In this document: one piece after another, positions 33,345-44,854 of the stretch
How the letters are laid out: every line of letters starts with the position of its first letter
Numbering within the stretch: the stretch's first letter is position 1
Assembly: GCF_021531315.1 (NCBI RefSeq)
Contig: NZ_JAFBIQ010000006.1
Coordinates: forward strand, 1 to 64,000
Reading direction: 5' to 3'
DNA from: Oscillibacter valericigenes
GTDB lineage: Bacteria > Bacillota > Clostridia > Oscillospirales > Oscillospiraceae
DNA: 64,000 nt
Notes under the pieces: model-generated
Seen by the model: only the letters and a program-made list of their open reading frames with translations
What the model was told of the DNA's origin: nothing
Databases searched by the model: none
Made by a program: the position numbers and the translations under genes

Positions 33345-34160
33345 ATGGAAAGAAAGAAAAAGCAGCGCTTTGCGCTCGCGTGGCTCGCGGTCACGGCGGC
33401 GCTGCTGGTAAGCTCGCTGCTGGTGCCGTCCGCCGGCCACGAAGAGAGCGTTAGGGCCATGATGTGCGACGCTGTGCTGCACGGGGAGAACCGCTGCGCG
33501 CTTTTCGGCATGCAGGTCAACCCCGCGCTGATCTCCGCCGTGGTCGTGAGCGGAACGCTCCTGCTGGCCGCGGCGCTGATACGGGTGCTGGTGATTCCGC
33601 GCTTTCGCTATGTGCCGGGGCGTCTGCAATCGGCGCTGGAGCTGGCGGTGGAGACTTTCGACGGCCTTGCCAAAACGAACAGCCCGCACCGCAACAGCTT
33701 TCTCGGCGTCTACGCCTTCAGCGCGGGCGTGTACATCTTTATCGGCACGATCTTTGAGCTCTTCGGCTTTCAGACCGTCACCACGAACGGCATATCTATG
33801 GCGCTGCCCGCGCCGCTTTCCGATGTCAACGCGGCGATCTCGCTGGGGGTGCTCTCCTACCTTGTCATTCTATCGGGCGGCATCGCGGGCAACGGCCTCC
33901 GCGGCGTCGGCATGACGCTCAAGGAGTTCTCGCTGCCGCTGTCGATGAGCTTCCGATTATTCGGCGCGCTGCTCAGCGGATTGCTGGTTACGGAGCTGGT
34001 GTATTACTACGCCTCGCTCAGCTATGTGCTGCCGGTGATCGTGGGCGTGCTCTTCACGCTGCTCCACGCGCTCATTCAGGCTTATGTGCTCACGATGCTC
34101 ACCACGCTTTTCTACGGCGAGATGAGCGAGCCGGCCCACCCGAAAACGGCGAAGGCATGA
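33345..34160 (+). CDS. atpB: ATP synthase Fo subunit a
   Basis: 271 residues, about six membrane segments. Subunit a forms the ion half-channels against the c ring. The essential arginine is in SMSFRLFGALLSG. The ATG at 33345 follows GGAAGGTGA. It begins the operon atpB-E-F-(H)A-G-D-C. No atpI or atpZ gene is present upstream; the preceding gene is unrelated. Confidence 0.93.
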   Translation: MERKKKQRFALAWLAVTAALLVSSLLVPSAGHEESVRAMMCDAVLHGENRCALFGMQVNPALISAVVVSGTLLLAAALIRVLVIPRFRYVPGRLQSALELAVETFDGLAKTNSPHRNSFLGVYAFSAGVYIFIGTIFELFGFQTVTTNGISMALPAPLSDVNAAISLGVLSYLVILSGGIAGNGLRGVGMTLKEFSLPLSMSFRLFGALLSGLLVTELVYYYASLSYVLPVIVGVLFTLLHALIQAYVLTMLTTLFYGEMSEPAHPKTAKA

Positions 34161-34224
34161 TGCCGGCGCAAGCGATAGGAACAGAAAAACGATAAAGAAC
34201 GATATATTAGGAGGTTTCCCTGCC

Positions 34225-34608
34225 ATGAACCAGACCAAGAAAAGAACCGCCGCGGCGCTGCTCGCCGCGCTCATCGCTGTGATGACACTGAGCTTTGCGC
34301 TGACCGTCCCTGCGCTGGCAGACGGCCCTGACGCAGAGAGCGCCGTGCAGACGGAGCAGAGCGCCGAGGCTGCCGCGGACAAGACCTCCGGCGCGAAGGC
34401 CTATGCCTCCGCCATCGCCATCGGCCTTGCCGCCGCAGGCGGCGCGGTCGCCATGGCCATGGCGATCAGCAAGTCAGTGGAAGGCATTTCCCGTCAGCCC
34501 GAGGCGGACGGAAAGATCCGCACCACGCTGATGCTCGGCCTCGTGTTCATTGAGACCGCCATCATCTACGCGCTGTTGGTGATCATTCTCATCATCTTTG
34601 TGCTGTAA
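34225..34608 (+). CDS. atpE: ATP synthase Fo subunit c with N-terminal extension
   Basis: 127 residues; usual c subunits are 70-90. Residues 1 to about 32 look like a signal peptide (LSFALTVPALADG), followed by an acidic Ala/Glu-rich segment to about 55. The two-helix hairpin follows, with loop RQPE (90-93) and ion-binding glutamate E110 in FIETAIIYALL. The Gln of Na+-type c rings is replaced by Met while Thr follows the Glu, so the coupling ion is unclear. AGGAGG precedes the ATG. Confidence 0.92.
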   Translation: MNQTKKRTAAALLAALIAVMTLSFALTVPALADGPDAESAVQTEQSAEAAADKTSGAKAYASAIAIGLAAAGGAVAMAMAISKSVEGISRQPEADGKIRTTLMLGLVFIETAIIYALLVIILIIFVL

Positions 34609-34622
34609 GGACGGGGGAGAGC

Positions 34623-35099
34623 ATGAATATCCCGCTGAATATCAACTGGCAGCAGATCCTGCTCCATTTCTTCAATTTTTCCCTCCTTACGGGAGGGCTG
34701 TATCTGCTGCTCTATAAGCCCGTGAAGGATTTTATGCAAAAGCGCGAGCAGCACTACCGCGAGATGGACGCTGCCGCGCAGGAAAAGGAACGCGGCGCGG
34801 AGACGAAGCTCCAAAGTGCCGACGAGCGCCTGTCCGCGCTGGAAAACGAACTGGCGGAGCGGCGCGCGGCCGCCGCCAAGGAGGCGGAGGAGCTGGCGGC
34901 GCGTCAGCGCGCCGCGGCGCAGGCGCAGGCGGACAAGATCTTGACCGACGCCCGCACGCAGGCGGAGCGTGAGCGCGAGCGGATCGTCGCGGACGCCAAC
35001 CGTGAGGCGGTGGCGATCGCCGAGGCGGCCATGGATAAGCTCACCGACGGCGCTTACGACAGCTTTCTTGCCTCGGCGGAAGCGGAGCAGAACGCATGA
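34623..35099 (+). CDS. atpF: ATP synthase Fo subunit b
   Basis: 158 residues. An N-terminal membrane helix (about 8-30) is followed by a long charged coiled coil forming the peripheral stalk. The opening INWQQILLHFFNFSLLTGGLYLLLY is typical. The stop overlaps the start of the next gene (ATGA). With no full delta subunit, the top of this stalk must attach to F1 in an altered way. Confidence 0.93.
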   Translation: MNIPLNINWQQILLHFFNFSLLTGGLYLLLYKPVKDFMQKREQHYREMDAAAQEKERGAETKLQSADERLSALENELAERRAAAAKEAEELAARQRAAAQAQADKILTDARTQAERERERIVADANREAVAIAEAAMDKLTDGAYDSFLASAEAEQNA

Positions 35100-36841
35100 G
35101 CGGCGCAGGGTTGCAGGCGCGGCTCGTCAGCGCGGCCGCGCCCAATGATGCGCAGCGCGAGCGGCTCACCGCCTATCTGGAGAGAAAATACGGGCAGAGC
35201 GTCGAGCTGCTCTGGTGCGAGGACAAGCGCATCGCGGGGGGCTTCCGCATTGAGATCGGTTCAGAGATCATCGACTGGACGACCGGCGGGCGGCTCAGCC
35301 AGCTCAAGGAACGGCTCAGCCGCCTGAGCGCGGCGGGGCAGTCCGTGATCCCGCTCGTGCGCGAGACGGTGGAGAGCTGGGTGCCGGAGGTGCTGGCCTA
35401 CGAGGTCGGCACGGTGCTGACCGTCGGCGACGGCATCGCCCGTGTGGACGGCCTTTCCGGCGCATCCTACGGCGAGATCTTACTCTTTGAGGGCGGCGTG
35501 CGCGGCATGGTGCAGGACCTTGCCGAGCGCTCCATCGGATGCATCCTATTCGGTGACTATGAGTCCGTGCGCGCGGGCGGCGCGGTGCGCCGCACAGGGC
35601 GGACCGCAGGCGTTGGCGTGGGCGAGGGCTGTCTCGGCCGCGTGGTCAACGCGCTCGGCGTGCCCATCGACGACCTCGGCGACATCACGACCGACACCTA
35701 TCGGCCCATTGAAAGTCCCGCGCCCGGTATCCTTGACCGGCAGAGCGTCAACCGACCCATGGAGACCGGTATCCTGTCCATCGACTCGATGTTCCCCATC
35801 GGCCGCGGGCAGCGCGAGCTGATCATCGGCGACCGGCAGACGGGCAAGACCGCCATCGCGGTGGACACCATCCTCAACCAGAAGGGCAAGGATGTGGTGT
35901 GCATCTATGTTGCCATCGGGCAGAAGGCCAGCTCGGTCGCGCAGCTTGCTGCGCTGCTGCGTGCGCACGGCGCGATGGACTATACCTGCATTGTCTGCGC
36001 GGGTGCGAGCGACTTTGCCTCCATGCAGTATATTGCGCCCTATGCCGGCTGCGCTTTGGGCGAATACTTTATGGAAAAGGGGCGCGATGTGCTCATCGTC
36101 TACGACGACCTGAGCAAGCACGCCATCGCCTACCGCGCGCTGAGCCTGCTGCTCGGACGCTCTCCGGGCCGCGAGGCCTACCCCGGAGACATCTTCTATC
36201 TCCACTCCCGCCTGCTCGAACGCTCGGCGCATCTGAGCGCGGCGCGCGGCGGCGGCAGCATGACGGCGCTGCCCATCGTGGAAACGCTCGACGGCGATGT
36301 TTCCGCCTATATCCCGACCAACATCATCTCCATCACGGACGGTCAGATCTACCTGGAAAGCAGCCTCTTTTTCGCCGGTCAGCGTCCCGCGGTCAACGTG
36401 GGCCTTTCCGTTTCGCGTGTCGGCGGCGCGGCGCAGACCAAGGCGATGAAAAAGGCGGTCGGCTCGCTGCGCCTCGACCTCGCGCAGTACCGCGAGATGG
36501 AGGCCTTCACGCAGTTCTCCAGCGACCTTGACGACGAGACCAAGCAGCAGCTCAGCTACGGGCAGAGCCTGATGCGGATGCTGCGTCAGAACCGCTCGCA
36601 CCCATACAGCCTTGCCCAGCAGGTCGTTTTGCTGGTGAGCGCGCTGGGCCATGTGCAGCAGGAGCTGCCGATCGAGCGCATCGAGGCGTTCAACGCCGCG
36701 ATGCTCGCGGACTTTGCTGCACAGCAGAGCATTCTCATGGGCGAGCTGGAGCGGACGGAGACCTTGACGGACGAGGGACGCAGGGCGATCCTCGCGCAGG
36801 CGAGAGAGAGCCTCAAGAGCTTCCTCGCCGCGCAGCGGTGA
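35096..36841 (+). CDS. atpA: Fused ATP synthase delta C-terminal domain and alpha subunit
   Basis: 581 residues, about 75 more than usual alpha. Residues about 7-75 match the C-terminal domain of subunit delta (AtpH): VSAAAPNDAQRERLTAYLE, then GGFRIEIGSEIIDWTTGGRL. The alpha subunit follows from about residue 80, with TVGDGIARVDGL, Walker A GDRQTGKTA (about 245) and the arginine finger region SVSRVGGAAQTKAMKK. No separate atpH gene exists between atpF and atpA, and the helical N-terminal domain of delta is missing. The fusion begins at an ATG overlapping the atpF stop, with no gap or frameshift. Confidence 0.92.
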   Translation: MSGAGLQARLVSAAAPNDAQRERLTAYLERKYGQSVELLWCEDKRIAGGFRIEIGSEIIDWTTGGRLSQLKERLSRLSAAGQSVIPLVRETVESWVPEVLAYEVGTVLTVGDGIARVDGLSGASYGEILLFEGGVRGMVQDLAERSIGCILFGDYESVRAGGAVRRTGRTAGVGVGEGCLGRVVNALGVPIDDLGDITTDTYRPIESPAPGILDRQSVNRPMETGILSIDSMFPIGRGQRELIIGDRQTGKTAIAVDTILNQKGKDVVCIYVAIGQKASSVAQLAALLRAHGAMDYTCIVCAGASDFASMQYIAPYAGCALGEYFMEKGRDVLIVYDDLSKHAIAYRALSLLLGRSPGREAYPGDIFYLHSRLLERSAHLSAARGGGSMTALPIVETLDGDVSAYIPTNIISITDGQIYLESSLFFAGQRPAVNVGLSVSRVGGAAQTKAMKKAVGSLRLDLAQYREMEAFTQFSSDLDDETKQQLSYGQSLMRMLRQNRSHPYSLAQQVVLLVSALGHVQQELPIERIEAFNAAMLADFAAQQSILMGELERTETLTDEGRRAILAQARESLKSFLAAQR

Positions 36842-36847
36842 GCGGCC

Positions 36848-39542
<2,695 letters not shown>

Positions 39543-39554
39543 AAAAGAAAAAGA

Positions 39555-39584
39555 GCGTCGTGCGATGAAGCCATCGCACGACGC
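39555..39584. terminator. Terminator of the ATP synthase operon
   Basis: A perfect 13-bp stem (39555-39567 with 39572-39584), loop AAGC, followed by GTTTCTATTG. The A-rich upstream side allows use by the convergent EamA gene too. Confidence 0.82.
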
Positions 39585-39607
39585 GTTTCTATTGTGTTTT
39601 GCCGTAT

Positions 39608-40573
39608 TCAGATGTCGAATACGCCCATGATGGCGATGCCGATGACCACGAGAGCTATCATCGCATAGTGCTTCCATGAGAGCTTTTCTTTGAGGAAGAG
39701 GCGGCTCCACAGCACACTCGCCGCGCAGTAGGAGCTGATGATGGGCGCGGACATGGCAAGGTGCTCGGTGTCTGCGATGGCATAGATGTAGGCGAATTGG
39801 CCCGCAGTCTCGCAGACCGCGCCGAGGTACTTCGGTACCTCCCTTTTGGGAACAAGGCTGTTCTTGCGGATCAGCACGACATAGATGAAGCTGACGACAG
39901 CAGCGAAGAGGAAGGTCAGCTCATAGGCACAGTTGGCGGAGGCTGCCGCTTGCTTGGCGCACTCCTTCAGTGTGGCATACATGCCGCTGTCAAAGGCTTG
40001 TGCGGTCAGCGTTTCGAGCACGCGGTTGTCCGCGAAGGTGCCCGCCGCGTCGAGCAGGCAGTAGGCCACCGGCAGCGCGAGGGCGAGAAAGCTCTTGGCG
40101 TACTTGCGGTTGCCCTCAGCCTGACGCGCCGCGCGCAGCTCGGGGTCCTCGGTCGCGTCCACCACGCCGAGACCGATCGCGCCGACGCAGACCAAGATCA
40201 CGGCGAAGATGGCGAGCGGAGAGTAGTCCTCGCCGCCGAGGAAGGCGAGCGTCATCACGGCGACGAGCGCGCCCGAGGAATTGCAGATCGGGGAGGAGAC
40301 GGACAGCTCGATATACCGCAGCCCCAGATAGCCGAGCGTCATCGAGCTGATGTAGAGCAGCGACACGGGCAGGTAGGTGAGGATGATAGCAAAGCTGATC
40401 TCCGTCCCGCCGACGAAGATCTCATACGCCGCGTGCAGGCCCATGACGACGCCGACCGCGATGACCATTTTGAGATGGCTGAGCGAATCGTCCTCGTCGC
40501 GGCAGCCGATCTTGGAAAAGAGGTCGCTGCCGCTCCAGCAGAGCAGCGCAATGAGAGAAAGCCAAAACCACAT
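39608..40573 (-). CDS. EamA/DMT-family transporter
   Basis: 321 residues, about ten membrane segments in two halves (EamA repeats), with a long central loop rich in charged residues (about 140-160). Drug/metabolite transporters of this family export or exchange amino acids, nucleotides or sugars; the substrate is unknown. The ATG at 40573 follows a weak AAGGAG. It is a single gene between a terminator and a 140-bp spacer without features. Confidence 0.85.
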   Translation of the reverse strand: MWFWLSLIALLCWSGSDLFSKIGCRDEDDSLSHLKMVIAVGVVMGLHAAYEIFVGGTEISFAIILTYLPVSLLYISSMTLGYLGLRYIELSVSSPICNSSGALVAVMTLAFLGGEDYSPLAIFAVILVCVGAIGLGVVDATEDPELRAARQAEGNRKYAKSFLALALPVAYCLLDAAGTFADNRVLETLTAQAFDSGMYATLKECAKQAAASANCAYELTFLFAAVVSFIYVVLIRKNSLVPKREVPKYLGAVCETAGQFAYIYAIADTEHLAMSAPIISSYCAASVLWSRLFLKEKLSWKHYAMIALVVIGIAIMGVFDI

Positions 40574-40714
40574 ATTGAATTGTTAAACTCCTTTTATCTG
40601 TCAGATTTTTGTGTCAAAAAGCGGACAGAAAGCGGCGGCGGTCTGCGCCGGAAGTGACGGTTGGTGAGGGGAGTCCTTCGGATCAGCATAGCAAGACCCT
40701 CCTAACAAATAGAG

Positions 40715-41998
40715 TCAGGGCAGTGTGACCAGCCCTGCGTCAAGCATTTTCTGAAGCGAGAGCAGCACGCCGAGCTTGGCGTGATACCAGGTCAGGCCCC
40801 CTTGATAGTAGACCGCGTAGGGCGGGCGGATGGGACCGTCGGCGGACAGCTCGATGGAGCTGCCCTGCACGAAGGCGCCCGCCGCCATGACGACCTGCGC
40901 GTCATAGCCGGGCATATCGCCGGGGACGGGGTCTACATAGCTGTCCACCGGTGCGGCGGCCTGGATACCCTTGCAGAAGGCAAGCATCCCCGCGGGGCTT
41001 TTGAGCTCTACGCACTGAATGATGTCGTGCCGCTCCTCGCGCGAGGAGGGGACGACATGAAAGCCGAGGGACTCATACACGGCGGCGGTGAATACCGCGC
41101 CCTTGACCGCGCCGGAGACGACATTCGGCGCGAGGAAGAAGCCCTGATAGAGCGCGGGCATCAGCCCGAGGTTCGCGCCGACCTCCTGCCCCAGTCCGGG
41201 GGCGGAGAGGCGGTAGGCGCAGCGGTCCACGCACCTCTGCGTGCCGGCGATGTAGCCACCGATGGGCGCGAGACCGCCGCCGGGGTTTTTGATGAGGCTG
41301 CCGACGATCATATCTGCGCCGACATCGCTCGGCTCGAGCGTTTCGACGAACTCGCCGTAGCAGTTATCGACCATGACGATGACATCGGGCTTGACCGCGC
41401 GGCAGACGGCGATGGCCTCGCCGATCTGCGCGACCGAGAGCGTCGGACGCGGCTGGTAGCCCTTGGAGCGCTGGATGTGGATGAGCTTCGTTTTCTCCGA
41501 GATCGCCGCGCGGATGGCGGGGAGGTCGAAGCTGCCGTCGTCCAGAAGCTCGACCTGCCGGTAGCTCACGCCGTACTCCGCGAGCGAGCAGGGGGAGGGA
41601 CGGATGCCGATGACCTCCTCGAGCGTATCGTAGGGCCTGCCGGAGACGGCGAGCAGCTCATCGCCGGGCAGCAGGTTCGCGCTCAGCGCGACGGCGAGCG
41701 CGTGGGTGCCGCAGGTGATCTGCGGGCGCACGAGCGCGGCCTCGGTGTGGAAGGCGTCGGCGTAGACGCGCTCTAAATTGTCGCGGCCCTCGTCGTCGTA
41801 GCCGTAGCCGGTCGAGGCGGCAAAATGCGTGGCGTTGACGCGGTTTTTCTGCATCGCGGCGAGCACCTTCGCCTGATTGATCTCCGCGCGCGCGTCGATC
41901 TCGGCAAAGCGGGGAGCGAGCGTTTCGAGTATGTTTTCGCCGTAGGCGAGGACCTCTTCGCTCACGCCGAGGGTCTTGTAAATTTCTGCGGCAGTCAT
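40715..41998 (-). CDS. Methionine gamma-lyase/aluminium-resistance-type PLP enzyme
   Basis: 427 residues, fold type I PLP enzyme of the family often called aluminium resistance or YnbB. The PLP lysine is in IVGSLIKNPGGG, the aspartate in VMVDNCYGEFVE, and the cofactor phosphate site in QITCGTHALAVAL. These proteins are cystathionine beta-lyase relatives probably acting on sulfur amino acids. The start lies one base after the stop of the upstream gene, so both form an operon. Substrate unproven. Confidence 0.85.
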   Translation of the reverse strand: MTAAEIYKTLGVSEEVLAYGENILETLAPRFAEIDARAEINQAKVLAAMQKNRVNATHFAASTGYGYDDEGRDNLERVYADAFHTEAALVRPQITCGTHALAVALSANLLPGDELLAVSGRPYDTLEEVIGIRPSPCSLAEYGVSYRQVELLDDGSFDLPAIRAAISEKTKLIHIQRSKGYQPRPTLSVAQIGEAIAVCRAVKPDVIVMVDNCYGEFVETLEPSDVGADMIVGSLIKNPGGGLAPIGGYIAGTQRCVDRCAYRLSAPGLGQEVGANLGLMPALYQGFFLAPNVVSGAVKGAVFTAAVYESLGFHVVPSSREERHDIIQCVELKSPAGMLAFCKGIQAAAPVDSYVDPVPGDMPGYDAQVVMAAGAFVQGSSIELSADGPIRPPYAVYYQGGLTWYHAKLGVLLSLQKMLDAGLVTLP

Positions 41999-41999
41999 C

Positions 42000-42785
42000 T
42001 CAGTTCTCCTTTTTGAGCGTTTCGGGGAAATCCACGCCGTTGCACTTCAAAACAAAGCGCAGCGGGTAGTCGCGGTCGAGATAGTTTTTCTCAAACCACG
42101 CATAGGTTGCCACGGGCAGACGGCGCAGCTCGGGCGCCTCGCAGCGCAGGGCGTCGAAGACCATGCGGTCGCCTGAGAGCAGCGCGGCGGCGACCTCCAT
42201 CTGTCCCTCCGCGCGCAGGCGGTCGAGGCAGACGTCCATAATGACCGCGCAGGCGCGCTCCTCGTCGGTCTCGGCATAGTCCTCGCGGTGGGCGAGCCAG
42301 TAGAGAAATTCGTCGGGGTCGAGGTCGAGCTGCGTCGTGACCTGCGAGAGCTTGTAGAAGCCCGCGCGGTCGTTCGCGCGGAGCACCTCGATGAGGTAGG
42401 CGATGAGGTTTTCGTCCAGCATCAGGCAGTCGCAGAACACCTCGAAGGCGTGCTTGCCCGCGTCGGGATCGGGGGCGGGTTCGTCCGCTTTTTCGACGGG
42501 CGGTGCTTCCGTCTGCGCTGCGCCGCCGAGCGCCATGCGCGCGAAGAGCGCGCGGGCGAAGTCCTCCTCGTTGAAGCCGTCAAGCAGGCCGTCCGGCAGC
42601 GAGTCGCCCGCAGCATCGGCGCAGCGGCGCACGAAGTCCGGTACGCTGACGCCCTTGAGCGCGGCTTGCAGACTCATCGCGCGCGCCTCGGGTGCTTCGC
42701 CGCTGAGGGCGATGCCCTCGGGCGCGGCGAGCGTACCCTCGCACAGGGCGTTCATGTATTTGAGGTAAAGGTCGCAAAGCTCCAT
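42000..42785 (-). CDS. Uncharacterised acidic protein
   Basis: 261 residues, acidic, helical, without membrane segments or family I recognise. A Pro/Glu linker (about 95-112) separates two helical parts. The ATG at 42785 is used; GGGGGCC upstream is a weak ribosome binding site. It is translationally coupled to the PLP-enzyme gene (one-base gap), which suggests a linked role, but nothing more can be said. Confidence 0.6.
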   Translation of the reverse strand: MELCDLYLKYMNALCEGTLAAPEGIALSGEAPEARAMSLQAALKGVSVPDFVRRCADAAGDSLPDGLLDGFNEEDFARALFARMALGGAAQTEAPPVEKADEPAPDPDAGKHAFEVFCDCLMLDENLIAYLIEVLRANDRAGFYKLSQVTTQLDLDPDEFLYWLAHREDYAETDEERACAVIMDVCLDRLRAEGQMEVAAALLSGDRMVFDALRCEAPELRRLPVATYAWFEKNYLDRDYPLRFVLKCNGVDFPETLKKEN

Positions 42786-42931
42786 CGTGAGGCCCCCAAA
42801 TTTCAAAAGTGGATATAATGTATCATACCGCGCGGAAAAATGCAAGGGCCGCGCTTGCAAGGAGCGGACGGATATGGTATAACATAATGGAAATTCATGG
42901 AAAACAAGCAAATGGAAACGGAGGAAGAAAG

Positions 42932-43165
42932 ATGAAGTGCAGATGCTATACGGCTCTCATGGTCGTTTTGCCGCTGTTTGTCGGCTCAGGAGCGACGACG
43001 GCGCTCCTTGCCCATTTTTTCGGACGGGGACAGGACATCGCGCAGAGTCCGATTTTTATGGCATTGCTTGCGGCTGCGGGAATGGGTTCGGGGATTGCGA
43101 ACCTCTGGAGACTTATCGAGAAGGCGGAAGGAGGAAGCGGTCATGAAGCACAAGCGGAGCCTTGA
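42932..43165 (+). CDS. Small two-span membrane protein
   Basis: 77 residues with two membrane segments (about 8-30 and 42-60). GGAGGAAGAAAG precedes the ATG at 42932. The end overlaps the next gene by 23 bp. No family is recognised; it is one of three consecutive small membrane-protein genes. Confidence 0.65.
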   Translation: MKCRCYTALMVVLPLFVGSGATTALLAHFFGRGQDIAQSPIFMALLAAAGMGSGIANLWRLIEKAEGGSGHEAQAEP

Positions 43166-43355
43166 GGCACTGATCGTCGGCTTTGTGCTGACCATTGCGG
43201 TCAGCTTTTTCAGCACGAAGATAGCGGGAGCTGTGCTCGCCGTGTCGCTTATTCAAATGTTTCTCTTTTACCGCTGCCCGCACTGCGGGTACGGGCTTTA
43301 CAATGTCTGCGGCATAATGCCGAGCTGCTGCCCCAACTGCGGCGAGGATCTGTAA
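43143..43355 (+). CDS. Small membrane protein with zinc-ribbon-like tail
   Basis: 70 residues: an N-terminal hydrophobic region (about 8-43) and a Cys-rich C-terminus (CPHCGYGLYNVCGIMPSCCPNCG) that resembles a zinc ribbon. GGAGGAAG lies upstream inside the previous gene. Such tails are common in small clostridial membrane proteins of unknown function. Confidence 0.7.
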   Translation: MKHKRSLEALIVGFVLTIAVSFFSTKIAGAVLAVSLIQMFLFYRCPHCGYGLYNVCGIMPSCCPNCGEDL

Positions 43356-43394
43356 AGCGAAGCCTGCCGCATCCGCGTGAAGGGAGTGTGAGCC

Positions 43395-43694
43395 ATGCGA
43401 AGGACCCGCCGCAGCGGAGGCTTTTTCCTCTGTCTGCTGCTCAATGTGCTGCTGAATTGGGAGGGCGTCATCCCTGCGGCGCTTTTATTTGCGCTGCACC
43501 GTTGGCGCGGCTGGCCGCTTTGGTGGGCGGGAGCTGCGCTCGCGCTCTGGATCGGCGGGCTGATCGTTTGGATGCTTGTCCTCGGCTGGGCGAGCGACTG
43601 CGGCAGCCGCCGCGACGAGCCGCGGGAGAACAAAAATCCCTATTCCGCCAGGCAGTACCCGAAGAAAGAGCATATCACGGAGCGAAACGAATGA
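43395..43694 (+). CDS. Small membrane protein
   Basis: 99 residues with two membrane segments (about 8-33 and 40-66) and a charged, Pro-rich tail. AAGGGAG precedes the ATG. It closes the cluster of three small membrane-protein genes and ends 16 bp before the convergent GT2 gene. Not recognised further. Confidence 0.6.
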   Translation: MRRTRRSGGFFLCLLLNVLLNWEGVIPAALLFALHRWRGWPLWWAGAALALWIGGLIVWMLVLGWASDCGSRRDEPRENKNPYSARQYPKKEHITERNE

Positions 43695-43709
43695 AGCAAT
43701 GCGCGAGCG

Positions 43710-44789
43710 TCACTGCTCGCGCATTTTCTCAAAGATGGCAAGATTGCTCCGCAGCCGTTCCTCATTCGGCGCAAGCGCGACGGCCTCGCGGCAGGCGGCA
43801 GCGGCGCTTTCCGCGTCGCCGAGGTGGGCGTAGGCGAGCGAGAGCAGGTCGTAGGGGAGGCTCCCCCAGGCGTCCGCCTCGCAGATATAGGTGCGCGGGC
43901 GCTCGGTGATGGCGAGCGCGGCGCGCAGCACATCGACCAGCGCGTACCAGCGCCCCTGCGCGTAGAGGAGCTGCGCGTAGTCCATGTACGGCTCGCGCAG
44001 GTGCGGGGCCTCGGCGACGGCGCGGTGCAGCCAGCGCTCCGCCGAATCGTCCTGTTCAAGCGCGCGCAGGCAGCGGGCGATGTAGCGCATCGACGCGCAG
44101 CGTTCGTCCGCCCAGACGGCGGAGGGCAGCGTCAGGTGCCACGCGAGCGTTTCAATGGCCTTCTGCCACTCGCCGCGGAACATATACTCCCGCCCAAGGT
44201 AATGGCAGTTTCGGTCGTTCTGCGGGTCCTCCCGAACGGCCAGCTCCAGCAGCGGCAGGTATTGCCCGCGGGACTTCGTCTCGTCGGGGTGATGGTCGAG
44301 CTGCACGCCGGCCGCGTCCACGAAGCGCTCCGCGCCCTCGCCGGTGTAGGCAAGCGTCTCATGCACCGGACTTGCCCAGCGGTAGCAGCCGTTTTTGTGA
44401 ATTTTATCCGCCCAGAACACCATGCCCTCGCTGCCGTCTGGCCGAAAGCTCCAGGTGTAGCGGTAGCGGGCGCGGGTGGTGTCCGGCTGCCATGTGCGCT
44501 CCAGCGCGGCGCGCCAGCCGGGGTGGAACTGCTCGTCGAGATCGATGGCGCAGCAGATGTCCGCGTCGGCGGGAATGAGCCCCAGCGACTCATTCCGCGC
44601 CGTATCGAAGCGCCACGGCGCGATGACTGTTTCGCCCACGATGGCCCCGCGTGAGCGCAGACGCTCCACTGTGTCGTCGGTCGAGCCGGTGTCGAGCACA
44701 CAGACATAATCGGCCTCGGACATCGAGTCCATGAAGCGGTCGACGAACTGCGACTCATTTTTGCAGATGGCGTAAACGCATACCTTCAA
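43710..44789 (-). CDS. GT2 glycosyltransferase with TPR-like C-terminal half
   Basis: 359 residues when started at TTG 44789, ten bases after GGGAGG; the N-terminus KVCVYAICKNE then matches the family. The GT-A domain has VLDTGSTDDTVE and the DLDEQF metal-binding motif. From about residue 185 helical TPR-like repeats follow. It is downstream of the collagen-like gene on the same strand, so it may glycosylate that protein on the spore or cell surface, as BclA-type collagens are in Bacillus; this is inferred from position. Confidence 0.8.
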   Translation of the reverse strand: MKVCVYAICKNESQFVDRFMDSMSEADYVCVLDTGSTDDTVERLRSRGAIVGETVIAPWRFDTARNESLGLIPADADICCAIDLDEQFHPGWRAALERTWQPDTTRARYRYTWSFRPDGSEGMVFWADKIHKNGCYRWASPVHETLAYTGEGAERFVDAAGVQLDHHPDETKSRGQYLPLLELAVREDPQNDRNCHYLGREYMFRGEWQKAIETLAWHLTLPSAVWADERCASMRYIARCLRALEQDDSAERWLHRAVAEAPHLREPYMDYAQLLYAQGRWYALVDVLRAALAITERPRTYICEADAWGSLPYDLLSLAYAHLGDAESAAAACREAVALAPNEERLRSNLAIFEKMREQ

Positions 44790-44816
44790 AGCGAATATCC
44801 CTCCCATGCTATGTAG

Positions 44817-44839
44817 GCGGCGCGGAATCTCCGCGCCGC
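44817..44839. other. Hairpin between collagen-like and GT2 genes
   Basis: A perfect 10-bp GC stem (44817-44826 with 44830-44839), loop ATC, no T-run. It may be a weak terminator that lets some transcription reach the GT2 gene. Confidence 0.5.
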
Positions 44840-44854
44840 GTTGCTTTGCTTCTC

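Noticed and set aside
33202-33411. 69-codon frame overlapping the start of atpB, possible AtpI or AtpZ
   Set aside because: Highly basic, no membrane segments, and it runs out of frame through atpB; not like either protein.
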